This document shows, in pieces, positions 1 to 9,000 of a stretch of DNA of 64,000 nt (positions within the stretch are counted from its first letter, which is position 1; each line of letters begins with the position of its first letter). The notes under the pieces are model-generated. The model was not told where the DNA came from, made no database searches, and saw only the letters and a program-made list of their open reading frames with translations. Made by a program: the position numbers and the translations under genes. Source of the stretch: Methanorbis furvi (GTDB lineage Archaea > Halobacteriota > Methanomicrobia > Methanomicrobiales > Methanocorpusculaceae); the NCBI RefSeq assembly GCF_032714615.1, contig NZ_JAWDKA010000004.1:1-64000 (forward strand). Reading direction: 5' to 3'.

Positions 1-120
1 TTATCACGAGAAAAATTATCACGAGAAAAATTATCACGAGAAAAATTATCACGAGAAAAATTATCACGAGAAAAATTATCACGAGAAAAATTATCACGAG
101 AAAAATTATCACGAGAAAAA
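1..120. repeat. 15-bp tandem repeat, eight exact copies
   Basis: The unit TTATCACGAGAAAAA occurs eight times without a mismatch; a ninth copy breaks down after its first seven bases at 121-127. The array touches the window edge, so the true copy number is unknown. There are no spacers between units, so it is a simple satellite and not a CRISPR array. It ends directly beside a half copy of the CCCACGG dispersed repeat. Confidence 0.95.
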
Positions 121-133
121 TTATCACAAAATT

Positions 134-213
134 GTAAGTTCCGTGTTGTTCACGTCTGCTCCGTGATTTTTTCTGTGAAATTTCCGTGTACTCTGTGTGT
201 TCCGTGGGCGGAG
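134..213. repeat. CCCACGG-family dispersed repeat, half copy
   Basis: The stretch contains the family landmarks TTCACGTCTGCTCCGTGAT and TTCCGTGGGCGGAGC. It matches the right half of the longer palindromic copies at 29.7, 50.4, 58.6 and 60.5 kb. It lies in the non-coding lead-in to apgM. A degenerate stretch follows it (about 225-290, CCAATAAACGAATTT) that also follows the copy at 29.9 kb, so the repeat unit probably extends beyond the palindrome. Confidence 0.75.
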
Positions 214-390
214 CTACAAAAAATGTTTAGAGTTACCAATAAACGAATTTCTCGACAAAGCTGTTCGGAGACGGTCCTGTCTCCCACGAAAAAACCGAAC
301 ACGTGAACTCCATCGATTGCCTCCCTTGAACACAAGTCTTCGACAACTCCTTTTATCAGCGTGAGAGGTCCATACTATTCAGAGAAAAAT

Positions 391-1563
391 ATGAAATATC
401 TTCTGATTCTTGGAGACGGCATGGCGGACGAACCGATTCCGGAGCTTGGTGGAAAAACTCCGCTAGAGGTTGCAAAGAAACCGAACATGGACCGTATTGC
501 CCGCGAAGGAAAATGCGGCATGATGCGTACGGTTCCGGACTCTCAGGAACCCGGTTCTGACGTTGCCAACATGTCGATCCTTGGCTATGATCCGGCAAAA
601 TACTATACCAGCCGCGGCGCTCTTGAAGCGATGAGCATGGGCGTTCCGTTTGGTCCAAACGATCTCGCCTACCGCTGCAACTTTGTGACGATTGAGAACG
701 GAAAAATGAAGGACTTCTCCGCAGGCCATATCAGCAGTGCGGAAGGAAAGGAACTGTTCGCATCGCTCTCCGAGCGGCTGAAGGATTTTGATGTGAAACT
801 GTATCCGGGAGTCTCCTATCGAAATGTTCTGATGCTGCCGAACGGTAAAGGTTCGGTAACCAAAGCACCGCACGATATCGTTGATGAAGTGATCGACCCT
901 TACCTCCCGGTCGGCGAGGATGCAGCTGTGCTCCACCGCTATATGGTGATTTCCTATGATGTGTTCGCAAACCACCCAGTCAACAAGGCGCGTATTGCCG
1001 CAGGAAAAAATCCGGCAAACATGATCTGGCCTTGGAGCGGAGGAGCAAAACCTGCGATGCCGGCATTCTCTGAGATGTTCGGCAAGAAAGGTGCGGTCAT
1101 TTCCGCGGTTGATCTTTTGTTCGGTATTGCCCGCTGTGCCGGCATGGAGATTGTAAAAGTTCCGGGCGCGACCGGCTATCTTGATACGGATTATCTGGGC
1201 AAGGCAAAGGCAGCAGTTTCGACGCTGAAAGGCGATGTCGACTTTGTCTATATGCATGTCGAGGCACCGGACGAGGCTGGGCATCTTGGATCTGTTGAAG
1301 AGAAGATTAAGGCAATCGAGCAGCTGGATGAGGCGGTCGGCTACATTCTTGACAACTTCGACGGCTGTGTGATGCTGATGCCGGATCACCCGACGCCTAT
1401 TGCGAAGAAGACGCATACAAGAGATGCAGTGCCGTTCGCGGTGCTCGGTCTTGGCGAAAAGGATTCAGTCTCGATGTATACAGAAAAAGAGGTTGCCGCG
1501 AAAGGCGGGTACGGATCGGTTCAGTCTGTGGATCTTCTTCGGATGATCTTTGCAGAAAAATAA
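391..1563 (+). CDS. apgM: 2,3-bisphosphoglycerate-independent phosphoglycerate mutase, archaeal type
   Basis: The enzyme interconverts 3- and 2-phosphoglycerate in cytoplasmic glycolysis and gluconeogenesis. It belongs to the alkaline-phosphatase superfamily and needs divalent metals. The N-terminus MKYLLILGDGMADEP carries the first metal-binding Asp. SDVANMSILGYDP contains the serine that forms the phospho-enzyme in this family, and late motifs HVEAPDEAGH and MPDHPTP supply further metal ligands. The length of about 390 residues is usual for archaeal members. An in-frame GTG lies at 361, but homology starts at the ATG at 391. The gene stands alone, rightward, and is followed by a T-rich stretch and then by the convergent end of the defence-like island. 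Confidence 0.93.
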   Translation: MKYLLILGDGMADEPIPELGGKTPLEVAKKPNMDRIAREGKCGMMRTVPDSQEPGSDVANMSILGYDPAKYYTSRGALEAMSMGVPFGPNDLAYRCNFVTIENGKMKDFSAGHISSAEGKELFASLSERLKDFDVKLYPGVSYRNVLMLPNGKGSVTKAPHDIVDEVIDPYLPVGEDAAVLHRYMVISYDVFANHPVNKARIAAGKNPANMIWPWSGGAKPAMPAFSEMFGKKGAVISAVDLLFGIARCAGMEIVKVPGATGYLDTDYLGKAKAAVSTLKGDVDFVYMHVEAPDEAGHLGSVEEKIKAIEQLDEAVGYILDNFDGCVMLMPDHPTPIAKKTHTRDAVPFAVLGLGEKDSVSMYTEKEVAAKGGYGSVQSVDLLRMIFAEK

Positions 1564-1608
1564 TTTTTTTTGATATCTGTGCAACCTTGCGGGAAAGATC
1601 GTTTGGGA

Positions 1609-2529
1609 TCAGTTTTCTGAATTTGTTTTTGGTTTGTATTTTTCTGGATGATATCCTGTCTTCTGATAGATCATCTGAATACTTTCGAACGCGTCAATGT
1701 CTTTTTGTTTTGCTTCTTGATTCAGGCAGGAGTATGGTATCATGTCGGGATGCAACATCTGTTGATCATCCCGCCTTTCATTCAGATGCCATCCGTTCGC
1801 AAGCATAACTGCCCACCAACGGTTGTGTTCGAGTTCCGCGAGGAATGAGATGCCCTCTGTCGTGAGCTGCTGCTGGAGCTGATTCCATTTCTTCGGATCT
1901 TCTCCCGGACAGATGCGATAACCAAGGATTGCAAATTTGATGAGATGATGTGCGGCCTGGCAGATGTTTTGATCCTGCTGAGTTGGTGTTAGTTCATTCC
2001 AGTGGATTGGTTTGTGGTGTTTGTGTGCGTAGCGGCTGTGTACTGCTTGTGCGATAAATTCAGTTTGGTCTGTTTCTCCAATGTCGGTAATTTCCTCGGT
2101 CAGGATAGATGTTTTTGAAGAGATGAATTTTGTTTGATCGAGATGATTTCGATCGATGATCACTGCGTATTTTGTATTTTGGATCGGGGATATAGTGAGA
2201 TCCGTCAGTTTTTTGAAGGTGATTGCTGGAAGGGGAAGGCAGGCATCTGATATGCCGGTAAGATGGCGAATTGTTTCCTGTTCTTTTTTCTGCGTGTCAG
2301 GATGGAGAATGGGAAGTCTGGCGACGATTTTATCTCGCACTGCTTCAGGTGAGTCAGCGAAGACAATTATCACAAGCGGGTGACAGAAGTGTCCGAGTTT
2401 GGTGAACACTTCTGCTGTATCGAGGATGAAACTATCATCACCTATGAGGAAGATCAGTTCAGGGAGGGAAAGGCATAGCTCGGTGATTTTTTGGGTGAGT
2501 GTCAGTGATACCGAGGTTGTTGGGTTCAT
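1609..2529 (-). CDS. RyR-domain protein with N-terminal Rossmann-like region
   Basis: The protein has 306 residues and no signal peptide or clear membrane helix. The last 100 residues carry a RyR (ryanodine-receptor repeat) domain: LEHNRWWAVMLANGWHL, then RDDQQMLHPDMIPY and a final D-E-S-I-x-M-I-Y helix. The first 150 residues alternate hydrophobic strands and helices (LIFLIGDDSF, PLVIIVFADS, YAVIIDRN), suggesting a Rossmann-like nucleotide-binding fold. The start codon overlaps the stop of the upstream gene (ATGA at 2526-2529), so translation is probably coupled. Prokaryotic RyR domains are proposed nucleotide sensors in conflict systems. The ligand here is unknown. It is the last gene of the leftward island operon. 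Confidence 0.8.
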   Translation of the reverse strand: MNPTTSVSLTLTQKITELCLSLPELIFLIGDDSFILDTAEVFTKLGHFCHPLVIIVFADSPEAVRDKIVARLPILHPDTQKKEQETIRHLTGISDACLPLPAITFKKLTDLTISPIQNTKYAVIIDRNHLDQTKFISSKTSILTEEITDIGETDQTEFIAQAVHSRYAHKHHKPIHWNELTPTQQDQNICQAAHHLIKFAILGYRICPGEDPKKWNQLQQQLTTEGISFLAELEHNRWWAVMLANGWHLNERRDDQQMLHPDMIPYSCLNQEAKQKDIDAFESIQMIYQKTGYHPEKYKPKTNSEN

Positions 2530-3974
2530 ATTCGTTTTATGGGAATGTAATCTGCGTAGCTGAAGGAAACCTGCATCTCACAGACGGCGAATCGGTCTTT
2601 GTCTTCATCTCCTTTGTCGTGGAGATCTTCAAACGGCAGCATGTTCGGGTGATGTTTTAGAGGGTCATTGCGTACTGGATTGTAGTGCCAACCTGCCAGG
2701 AGTTGTTCTGCCCACCATCGCTGGTGTTCCAGACGGGAAAGCCACTCCACATTAGATTGAAGTTCACTCTGGATTTCTGTCCATTCCACCTTTTCATATC
2801 CGTCAGGGATATTTTTTCCTTCTTTGAGTTTTTTCTCTGCGATGACTGAATAGCCAAGGAGATTGAGTTTGATGTAATTGTGATACACCTGATCCCTGTT
2901 CTGTTTTTGTTGGATCTCTGGAAGTTCATCCCATCTCTTCTTCCTACTCATTTTTAATTCTTCACGTGCTTTTTCGTCCAACGATTCTTCGTTGTCCAAA
3001 GGTTCTATGTTTGGCCCTCCTGAGGAGAAGATGTCTTTTGTGTAGTCGTGACGACTGTAGCAGGCGTCAGCTCCCTGAGCGATTATGTCAACTTTGTCGT
3101 GTGTGCTGTCTTTGTGATAGGTAAATGCAGACCAATTCGCCAGCGGCTGGATATGAGTCGGGCAGCCCGAGGGACCCGGGGTAGTTTTGCCGGAAGGATG
3201 TCTGATTATTTTGGTGTAGGCAAGACTGAGTTTGTTGTCGCGAGAGTTTCCAAAGAATGCATCAAAACCACCGAATTTTTCGTAGTAGATAGAGATGATT
3301 GGTCTTGTCGCATTTTGATCTGGGCCGGCGAGAGTATCAAATTCATGTTCAATGGAGAGAGCAGTTGATACTGTTTTGGCATCATCTCCTGTGGCGATGA
3401 TGACTGCGTCCGCTTTGTCTTCAAGAATTTTCGCTGCAAGTTTGTTGAGATTGTAGGGAAGTGCAATGTCGCATGTATGGAATGTAATATCGGGAAGCGG
3501 GAGAGTCAACGGATCGGTTTCGATGGGAGTTCCGGATTTTTTAATGGATGCTATTTCATCTTCCGCAGAGAGCATAGAGATGGATACATTGATTGGTTTT
3601 ATTTTTCGAAGAATGGGATATGCCTGATAGAGGTGTTCTTCTGCTTCCTGGTCTTTGTCGATTACATGAATGACAGCGGGTGTGTGATAGGTATATCTTT
3701 CTGTCACATTATCATGTTGAACCGAGTTTTTGAGGTGGCAGAGACGTGCAAGATCTGCAATGATCTCCTTGCCAATGTGCCCGGCACCGATTACATAGAA
3801 TACTGGTGGTGTTGTGGTGTGGTCTTCAAATCTTGGATTTTTCGCGATCAGGTTTCGTATGCCTTTTGTTACGGCACGTTGCGAGAGGTACTCATGGGAG
3901 TAACAGAAATCAAAATCGATTGGAAGCTCGATATCGGACGCCTCATTGCTGCGGATGGTGATCTTTCTATCCAT
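2526..3974 (-). CDS. Dual-Rossmann (TrkA-N-like)/RyR protein, missing its N-terminus
   Basis: From the first available ATG the product has 482 residues. It holds a TrkA-N-like Rossmann domain (FYVIGAGHIGKEIIADLA, about residues 58-75, with HVIDKD and VIIATGDD later). A RyR domain forms the end (LEHQRWWAEQLLAGWHY, then NDPLKHHPNMLPFEDL). The ATG at 3974 lies inside a longer open frame: upstream codons encode another Rossmann domain but offer no ATG, GTG or TTG before a stop at about 4480. The intact cousin at 9979-11910 has membrane helices in that position. I read this gene as 5'-truncated, although the remaining cytoplasmic part could still be made. No ribosome-binding site precedes 3974. 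It couples to the next gene by an ATGA overlap. Confidence 0.7.
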   Translation of the reverse strand: MDRKITIRSNEASDIELPIDFDFCYSHEYLSQRAVTKGIRNLIAKNPRFEDHTTTPPVFYVIGAGHIGKEIIADLARLCHLKNSVQHDNVTERYTYHTPAVIHVIDKDQEAEEHLYQAYPILRKIKPINVSISMLSAEDEIASIKKSGTPIETDPLTLPLPDITFHTCDIALPYNLNKLAAKILEDKADAVIIATGDDAKTVSTALSIEHEFDTLAGPDQNATRPIISIYYEKFGGFDAFFGNSRDNKLSLAYTKIIRHPSGKTTPGPSGCPTHIQPLANWSAFTYHKDSTHDKVDIIAQGADACYSRHDYTKDIFSSGGPNIEPLDNEESLDEKAREELKMSRKKRWDELPEIQQKQNRDQVYHNYIKLNLLGYSVIAEKKLKEGKNIPDGYEKVEWTEIQSELQSNVEWLSRLEHQRWWAEQLLAGWHYNPVRNDPLKHHPNMLPFEDLHDKGDEDKDRFAVCEMQVSFSYADYIPIKRI

Positions 3975-4479
3975 GAGCTGACGGTGGAGATCAAGGTTGT
4001 AGATGGATAGGTAGCATTTGATCCTATTCTGGGATATCTGTTCTTTGAGATAGATGTCTGTGAGAGTGTTGGCAACAGCGATGTTGCAGCCGTCACTCGG
4101 AAGGAAGCAGAATATTTTTGCGGCATGTTCGGGCCGTGCGAGCGTGAGGATGTCTGCGTCGCGTGCATCTCCGATGAAGACAGTGATTCCTTCGTCCTGG
4201 CAGGTTTTGATTGTCGGGTTGTTCGGATCTTTTTCAATGACGATAATCTTCGGAAGTTTTTGTTTGTTTCGCTCTGTTTCCCGGACTGCATCTATAATGA
4301 AGGAGGTCCCGCGGTCGCCAAGGCCGCAAATGATGGTGTGATGTTTGAATCCATGTGCCTGAAACCGATGAAGATATACTCTGATCAGGGCGAAGAGACC
4401 GACTATCGCGGTAGGTGGATGAGAGGAATATCCGTAGCATAATTGATAAATTGATGTATTGATAGATAGAGGTTACTAT
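3975..4479 (-). pseudogene. In-frame upstream remnant: first TrkA-N Rossmann domain without a start codon
   Basis: The frame of the 482-residue product stays open to a TAA at about 4480. It reads HHTIICGLGDRGTSF, then IIVIEKDPNN, GITVFIGDARDADIL and AKIFCFLPSDG, a canonical GxGxxG nucleotide-binding Rossmann domain. Before it is a short hydrophobic stretch (TAIVGLFALIRVYL) that could be the end of a membrane helix. There is no ATG, GTG or TTG in this frame. The simplest reading is loss of the promoter-proximal end with its membrane helices. A non-standard start such as CTG cannot be excluded. Confidence 0.65.
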
Positions 4480-4829
4480 TTGATGGATAATGGGGTGATG
4501 GAGAGATCTACCCCTCTTTTTTCGGTACATCGGGTGGATGTACCAAAAATATCTGCAATATGCCATTATTTTGAGATTTTAGGTAATACTCTGATGATAT
4601 TAGCATATTTTTGGATGGAGAAATAACCTTCCGAAAAAAGATCTCATCTCTATCGCCGTATAATGAGGTCGGTGGATGGCAGTTCATAGAACTGCATCCC
4701 GGACATGTTTTTTGCCGGACTTTCTTCCTTCCGACATTATCCGATAGATACTGTGCGTTCTATCGGATATTATCAGCAGGGCAGTGCTGTTTCCACCGAG
4801 ATTTTGGCCTGTTCTGATTGGAATTTTAG
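4480..4829. other. Non-coding gap beside the truncated gene
   Basis: About 350 bases separate the end of the TIR/STING-like gene from the broken end of the dual-Rossmann gene. I see no convincing reading frame, inverted repeat or transposon end. The expected missing membrane-helix coding sequence (about 400 bases by comparison with the divergent paralogue) is not recognisable. The gap has the size expected for the lost 5' end, so the sequence may have decayed beyond recognition or been replaced. Confidence 0.5.
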
Positions 4830-6017
4830 TTAGGATTCATCGAATTCTTTAACTTCCATCCGATGGATTCCACGAAGAATTCGTTGTACCTCATCCTCCT
4901 GTTTTCCGAATCTTTGCTCTTTTTCGGCGATGAGTTCTCCGGCAAGGAGTTTGTGAAGAGTAAACCGGAAGGAGTCCAGCTCTTTAGTTAGGAATCGTGT
5001 TTCCGCATGAGCGTCATGTCCTTTTTCATCAGCACTCAGATGGAGAATTTCGGTTACGGTACTATATGATGCGGTAATCGTTGAAGGAATATCTATCACG
5101 GTCATGTTTCCATCCCCGTCCATCGTATAGCGGAATTCAACACCCCGAAACTGTCCATTTTTAATATATCCACTCCTGGGTACATTTTTGGTGTAATATG
5201 CCCAGATGTTTTTACCCAGATTCGGCCCGATTGTTTTTGGAAGAAGGATTTCCATGCGTATCTTCTCCTGATCCGGATGATGAGTTTCTTTGGTCTCCTG
5301 ATCTTCAAATCCTTTGCCGATATTTTCCCAGAACCGGAGAATGAAGTTGTTGACATAGCCGTCTGCGGTGGAGACTGCAGCTCCGATTACGATAGGCGAA
5401 ATATGTCTGGCATGTTTGCTGATGTGTGCGAGAACGTCGTCGAGTTTTTTTTCCAGATCGTGAGGAATTTCATTGGAATATGTGATGTTGGTGACACCGA
5501 TTTTTCCAACCTCGATGCCGCTGAGATCTTCAGGTATGCGAATGTCATCTTCGATGAGGAGAAGGACACGGTCTGTTCCTAAGCTCATGGTACAGAGACC
5601 GGCTTCAAAGAGTACGTTATCCCGCATAATTCTCTGTCTTTCTTCGATGGTGAGTTCTTTTCCCCGGAGACTTTTGAGTGTGTCAACTCCGTCACTGAGT
5701 ATTATGGCGAAGTCGAATGTGGGAATTTTTTTGAGCAGCATGGGAAGAAGGGCGATCATGTTCGCATCACGTGCGGTGGCAAACAGTTCCCGCCAGTCGC
5801 AGGCGTTATGTCCGTTTTTCTGCAGATAGGATTTTACGATCGGAAGGTTGCCATTTTTCTCGGATTCTCCGGCTGAGAAGATAATGATGTGTTGTGGTCT
5901 GAGTTCGTTTTGTGTCATGATGTTTCCTTTGTTGGTGAGATGGGGCTGTTCTGCCTCCATGATGCGGCGTTTGTACTCCTGCTGTTTCTGATGTTCTTCT
6001 TCAAAGATGTCGGGCAT
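4830..6017 (-). CDS. TIR-like/STING-like fusion protein (putative NADase immune effector)
   Basis: The 395-residue protein has two parts. Residues about 40-200 form the TIR-like domain seen in CAP12-type nucleotide-binding proteins: HIIIFSAG, FDFAIILSDG, then RDNVLFEAGL and RVLLLIEDDIRIPEDLSG. By family comparison E138 in NVLFEAG would be the catalytic glutamate for NAD cleavage. Residues about 207-370 resemble the prokaryotic STING domain: an opening helix with DGYVNNFILRFWENI, ILLPKTI, VIDIPSTITASYSTV (compare the usual D-x-P-T-T-L), and a closing helix LTKELDSFRFTLHKLL. Bacterial TIR-STING proteins bind cyclic di-GMP, form filaments and destroy NAD. The start at 6017 has GAGG upstream; an alternative ATG at 5918 follows AAAGGAAA. 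It sits 24 bases after the STAND gene. Confidence 0.75.
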   Translation of the reverse strand: MPDIFEEEHQKQQEYKRRIMEAEQPHLTNKGNIMTQNELRPQHIIIFSAGESEKNGNLPIVKSYLQKNGHNACDWRELFATARDANMIALLPMLLKKIPTFDFAIILSDGVDTLKSLRGKELTIEERQRIMRDNVLFEAGLCTMSLGTDRVLLLIEDDIRIPEDLSGIEVGKIGVTNITYSNEIPHDLEKKLDDVLAHISKHARHISPIVIGAAVSTADGYVNNFILRFWENIGKGFEDQETKETHHPDQEKIRMEILLPKTIGPNLGKNIWAYYTKNVPRSGYIKNGQFRGVEFRYTMDGDGNMTVIDIPSTITASYSTVTEILHLSADEKGHDAHAETRFLTKELDSFRFTLHKLLAGELIAEKEQRFGKQEDEVQRILRGIHRMEVKEFDES

Positions 6018-6041
6018 GATTTTAGAATCCTCTTGATTGGA

Positions 6042-9000
6042 TCAGAAATTCTCCAATGCATTTTTTGCCATTGCATAACGCTCGTGATATACCGGATGAT
6101 CAGTATTTTGGGCGAGTAACTCCCAGATTGTTGCTGCTTGAATGAAATGTTGTTTAGCTTCTTCAATAATCTCCAAACGCAATACAACGATACCAAGATT
6201 CCAGTGGGAAACTGCCAGATCGTCATACGCTTCAAGTGTTGTGAATTGTATTGCGAGCTGTTCACGAATCTCCATCGCCTGTTGATATTTTTGTTGTGCC
6301 TCTTCGAGTTTCCCCTGGCTCTCGAAAATATTTCCGATATTGTTCAGACTGACTGAGAGATCTCTCTTTGCCTGTGGTGTTCTGAGTTGTTTTTCGAGCT
6401 GTTCACAAATTTCCATCGCCTGTTGATAGTTCTGTTGTGCTTCTTCGAGTTTCCCCTGCCTCTCGAAAATATTTCCGATATTGTTCAGACTGACTGAGAG
6501 ATCTCTCTTTGCCTCTGATGTTCTGAGTTGTTTTTCGAGCTGTTCACAAATTTCCATCGCCTGTTGATAGTTCTGTTGTGCCTCTTCGAACTTCCCCTGC
6601 CTCTCGAAAATATCTCCGACTTTTTCCAGACTGACTGAGAGATCTCTCTTTGCCTCTGGTGTTCCGAGTTGTATTGCGAGCTGTTCATCAATCTCCATCG
6701 CCTGTTGATAGTTCTGTTGTGCTTCTTCGAGTTTCCCCTGGCTCTCGAAAATATTTCCGATTTTGTTCAGACTGACTGAGAGATCTCTCTTTGCCTCTGG
6801 TGTTGTGAGTTGTATTGCGAGCTGTTCAGCAATCTCCATCATTTGTTGATAGTTCTGTTGTGCTTCTTCGAGTTTCCCCTGGCTCTCGAAAATATTTCCG
6901 ATTTTGTTCAGACTGACTGAGAGATCTCTCTTTGCCTCTGGTGTTGTGAGTTGTATTGCGAGCTGTTCACGAATCTCCATCGCCTGTTTATAGCTCTTTT
7001 GTGCCTCTTCGAACTTCCCCCGTCTGTCGAAAATATCTCCGACGTTGTCCAGACTGATTGCAAGATCTCTCTTTGCCTCTGGTGTTCCGAGTTGTATTGC
7101 GAGCTGTTCATCAATCTCCATCGCCTGTTGATAGTTCTGTTGTGCTTCTTCGAGTTTCCCCTGGCTCTCGAAAATATTTCCGATATTGTTCAGACTGACT
7201 GAGAGATCTCTCTTTGCCTCTGGTGTTCCGAGTTGTATTGCGAGCTGTTCAGCAATCTCCATCATTTGTTGATAGTTCTGTTGTGCTTCTTCGAACTTCC
7301 CCTGCCTCTCGAAAATATTTCCGATTTTGTTCAAACTGACTGAGAGATCTCTCTTTGCCTCTGGTGTTCCGAGTTGTTTTTCGAGCAGGTCAAAAATTTT
7401 CATCGCTCTTTGATATTTTTGTTGTGCTTTTTTGAGTTTCCCCTGCTTCTCGAATACTTCTCCGACTTTGTTCAGACTGACTGAGAGATCTCTCTGTGCT
7501 TCTGAATTTTCCTCCACATTTGGCAGAGCCTCCAGTCCATACCGAAGTTTATTCATCAAAAAGAGACTAATTGGCATCTCCTCTATGGAGTCTATGAACT
7601 GTTCATCTACCTGAAACAGGAAAAACTGGATGCATCCTTCTGCATATGCTCTTCCTGCAGCTTCTGCCAGGCCGCCAAACCATTCACTGCCTCCGGAAAG
7701 ACAGATGTCCCTGACTGCGGATGCGGTGATCTGCAGAACCTCAGATTCATGCCGAACATATATGTCACCAAAGTACGCAATCAAAAACTCCTGTTGATCT
7801 GCCGCGTACGCATGGTACACCATCTCGCTTATTCGAACCGGATCATCATCTTTCAGTTCTGCAAGATGTGAGAAGATCCATTGCCGATACTCCGGCAGCC
7901 GCTCTGTGTCATTTCGCAATCCCTCCCGAATACTTTTGTGCGTGAAGTTGACTCTCCCATCCCCCAGCTCCATGAAATAGATCGCAAGATATCGCTTTAA
8001 CAGCGTGAAGTCCACAGTATCCCAGACAAGATCATGCGCAGAAAAAATCTCGGCAAGATCCGTCTCCCTCAGTCCATACCGTGAGGCTGCAATCAGATCT
8101 GTGGCGGTATCGACAAGACTTGCATTAATCCGCTCTCCTGCCTCATCGATGAGTGCAACACACATCCCCTCAAGATCCTCTGGCAGTTCATGGATGATTC
8201 TGATCATGTAGTTGCTGACGGCATCATCTGGATTCATTTCCTTTTCAAGAGCGGCAATCTCTGCAAAATCCTCAGTATCAAACATTATCAGCCGCTGCAG
8301 AACCATACTCAGATACAGAATATTTCCTGTTCCGGATTTTTGCAAAAGCTCCTCAATCACCCGTTTGTCCAGCTCCTTCCGGTTTGCGAAAAGAATACCA
8401 TGAATTGCATCCCTGATATCCTGATCGCTCAACTCCGGCAGTTGCCACTCTTCCGCAGACCGCATCAACGGCAGATGCTCGGAAATTCTGTGATTCGCAA
8501 GACAGGAGATAAGAACAACTGATCCTTCCGGCAAAATTTCTGGTAAAAACTCCAGATTTCTGGCATTCTCATCCTGCAGCAGCTGGTCAAGAGCATCGAT
8601 CAAAATAACCGGTGTTTTTTTGGTCTGGAAGATGTACATACCCATCAGTTCTCCAAGCCGATCCCGCCAGTCCTTGAGTGTAGGTGTACTGTTTTTCTCA
8701 CCAGACACACTTTGGTCCAATTCTTTGGAATGTTTCTCTGTTCCAAAGTGATCTGTGATGCCAAGCATCTGTTCAAACCGGTACACCAGACTCTGTAGTA
8801 CATTCCATCCAGTTGTTGAGTATGTACTGTTCCCGCAGAAGATCGAAACAACCGCATGTTCCTTATCAGCAAACTCCCGCGAAAGCTGACACATCAGAGA
8901 ACTTTTTCCTGATCCTGCCTCCCCGCGGATGATCAGAAGAGAGGTATTTTTTTCCTCAACAAACTTCTTGCAATGCGCAACAGCTTCCTTGCGTCCTACA

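Noticed and set aside
1-128. Possible CRISPR array
   Set aside because: Units are contiguous 15-mers without spacers, and no cas gene is present in the window.
463-1416. Long antisense open frame over apgM
   Set aside because: It is the complement of a well-conserved gene, and its composition (Arg, His, Cys rich) is typical of a shadow frame.
4234-4566. MLRIFLSSTYRD, a DUF4062-like start next to the truncated Rossmann gene
   Set aside because: The resemblance is limited to a dozen residues. The frame then diverges, while another frame over the same bases encodes a conserved Rossmann domain.
4611-4817. 68-codon rightward frame in the island gap
   Set aside because: No promoter, ribosome-binding site or protein-like pattern; it probably opens by chance.
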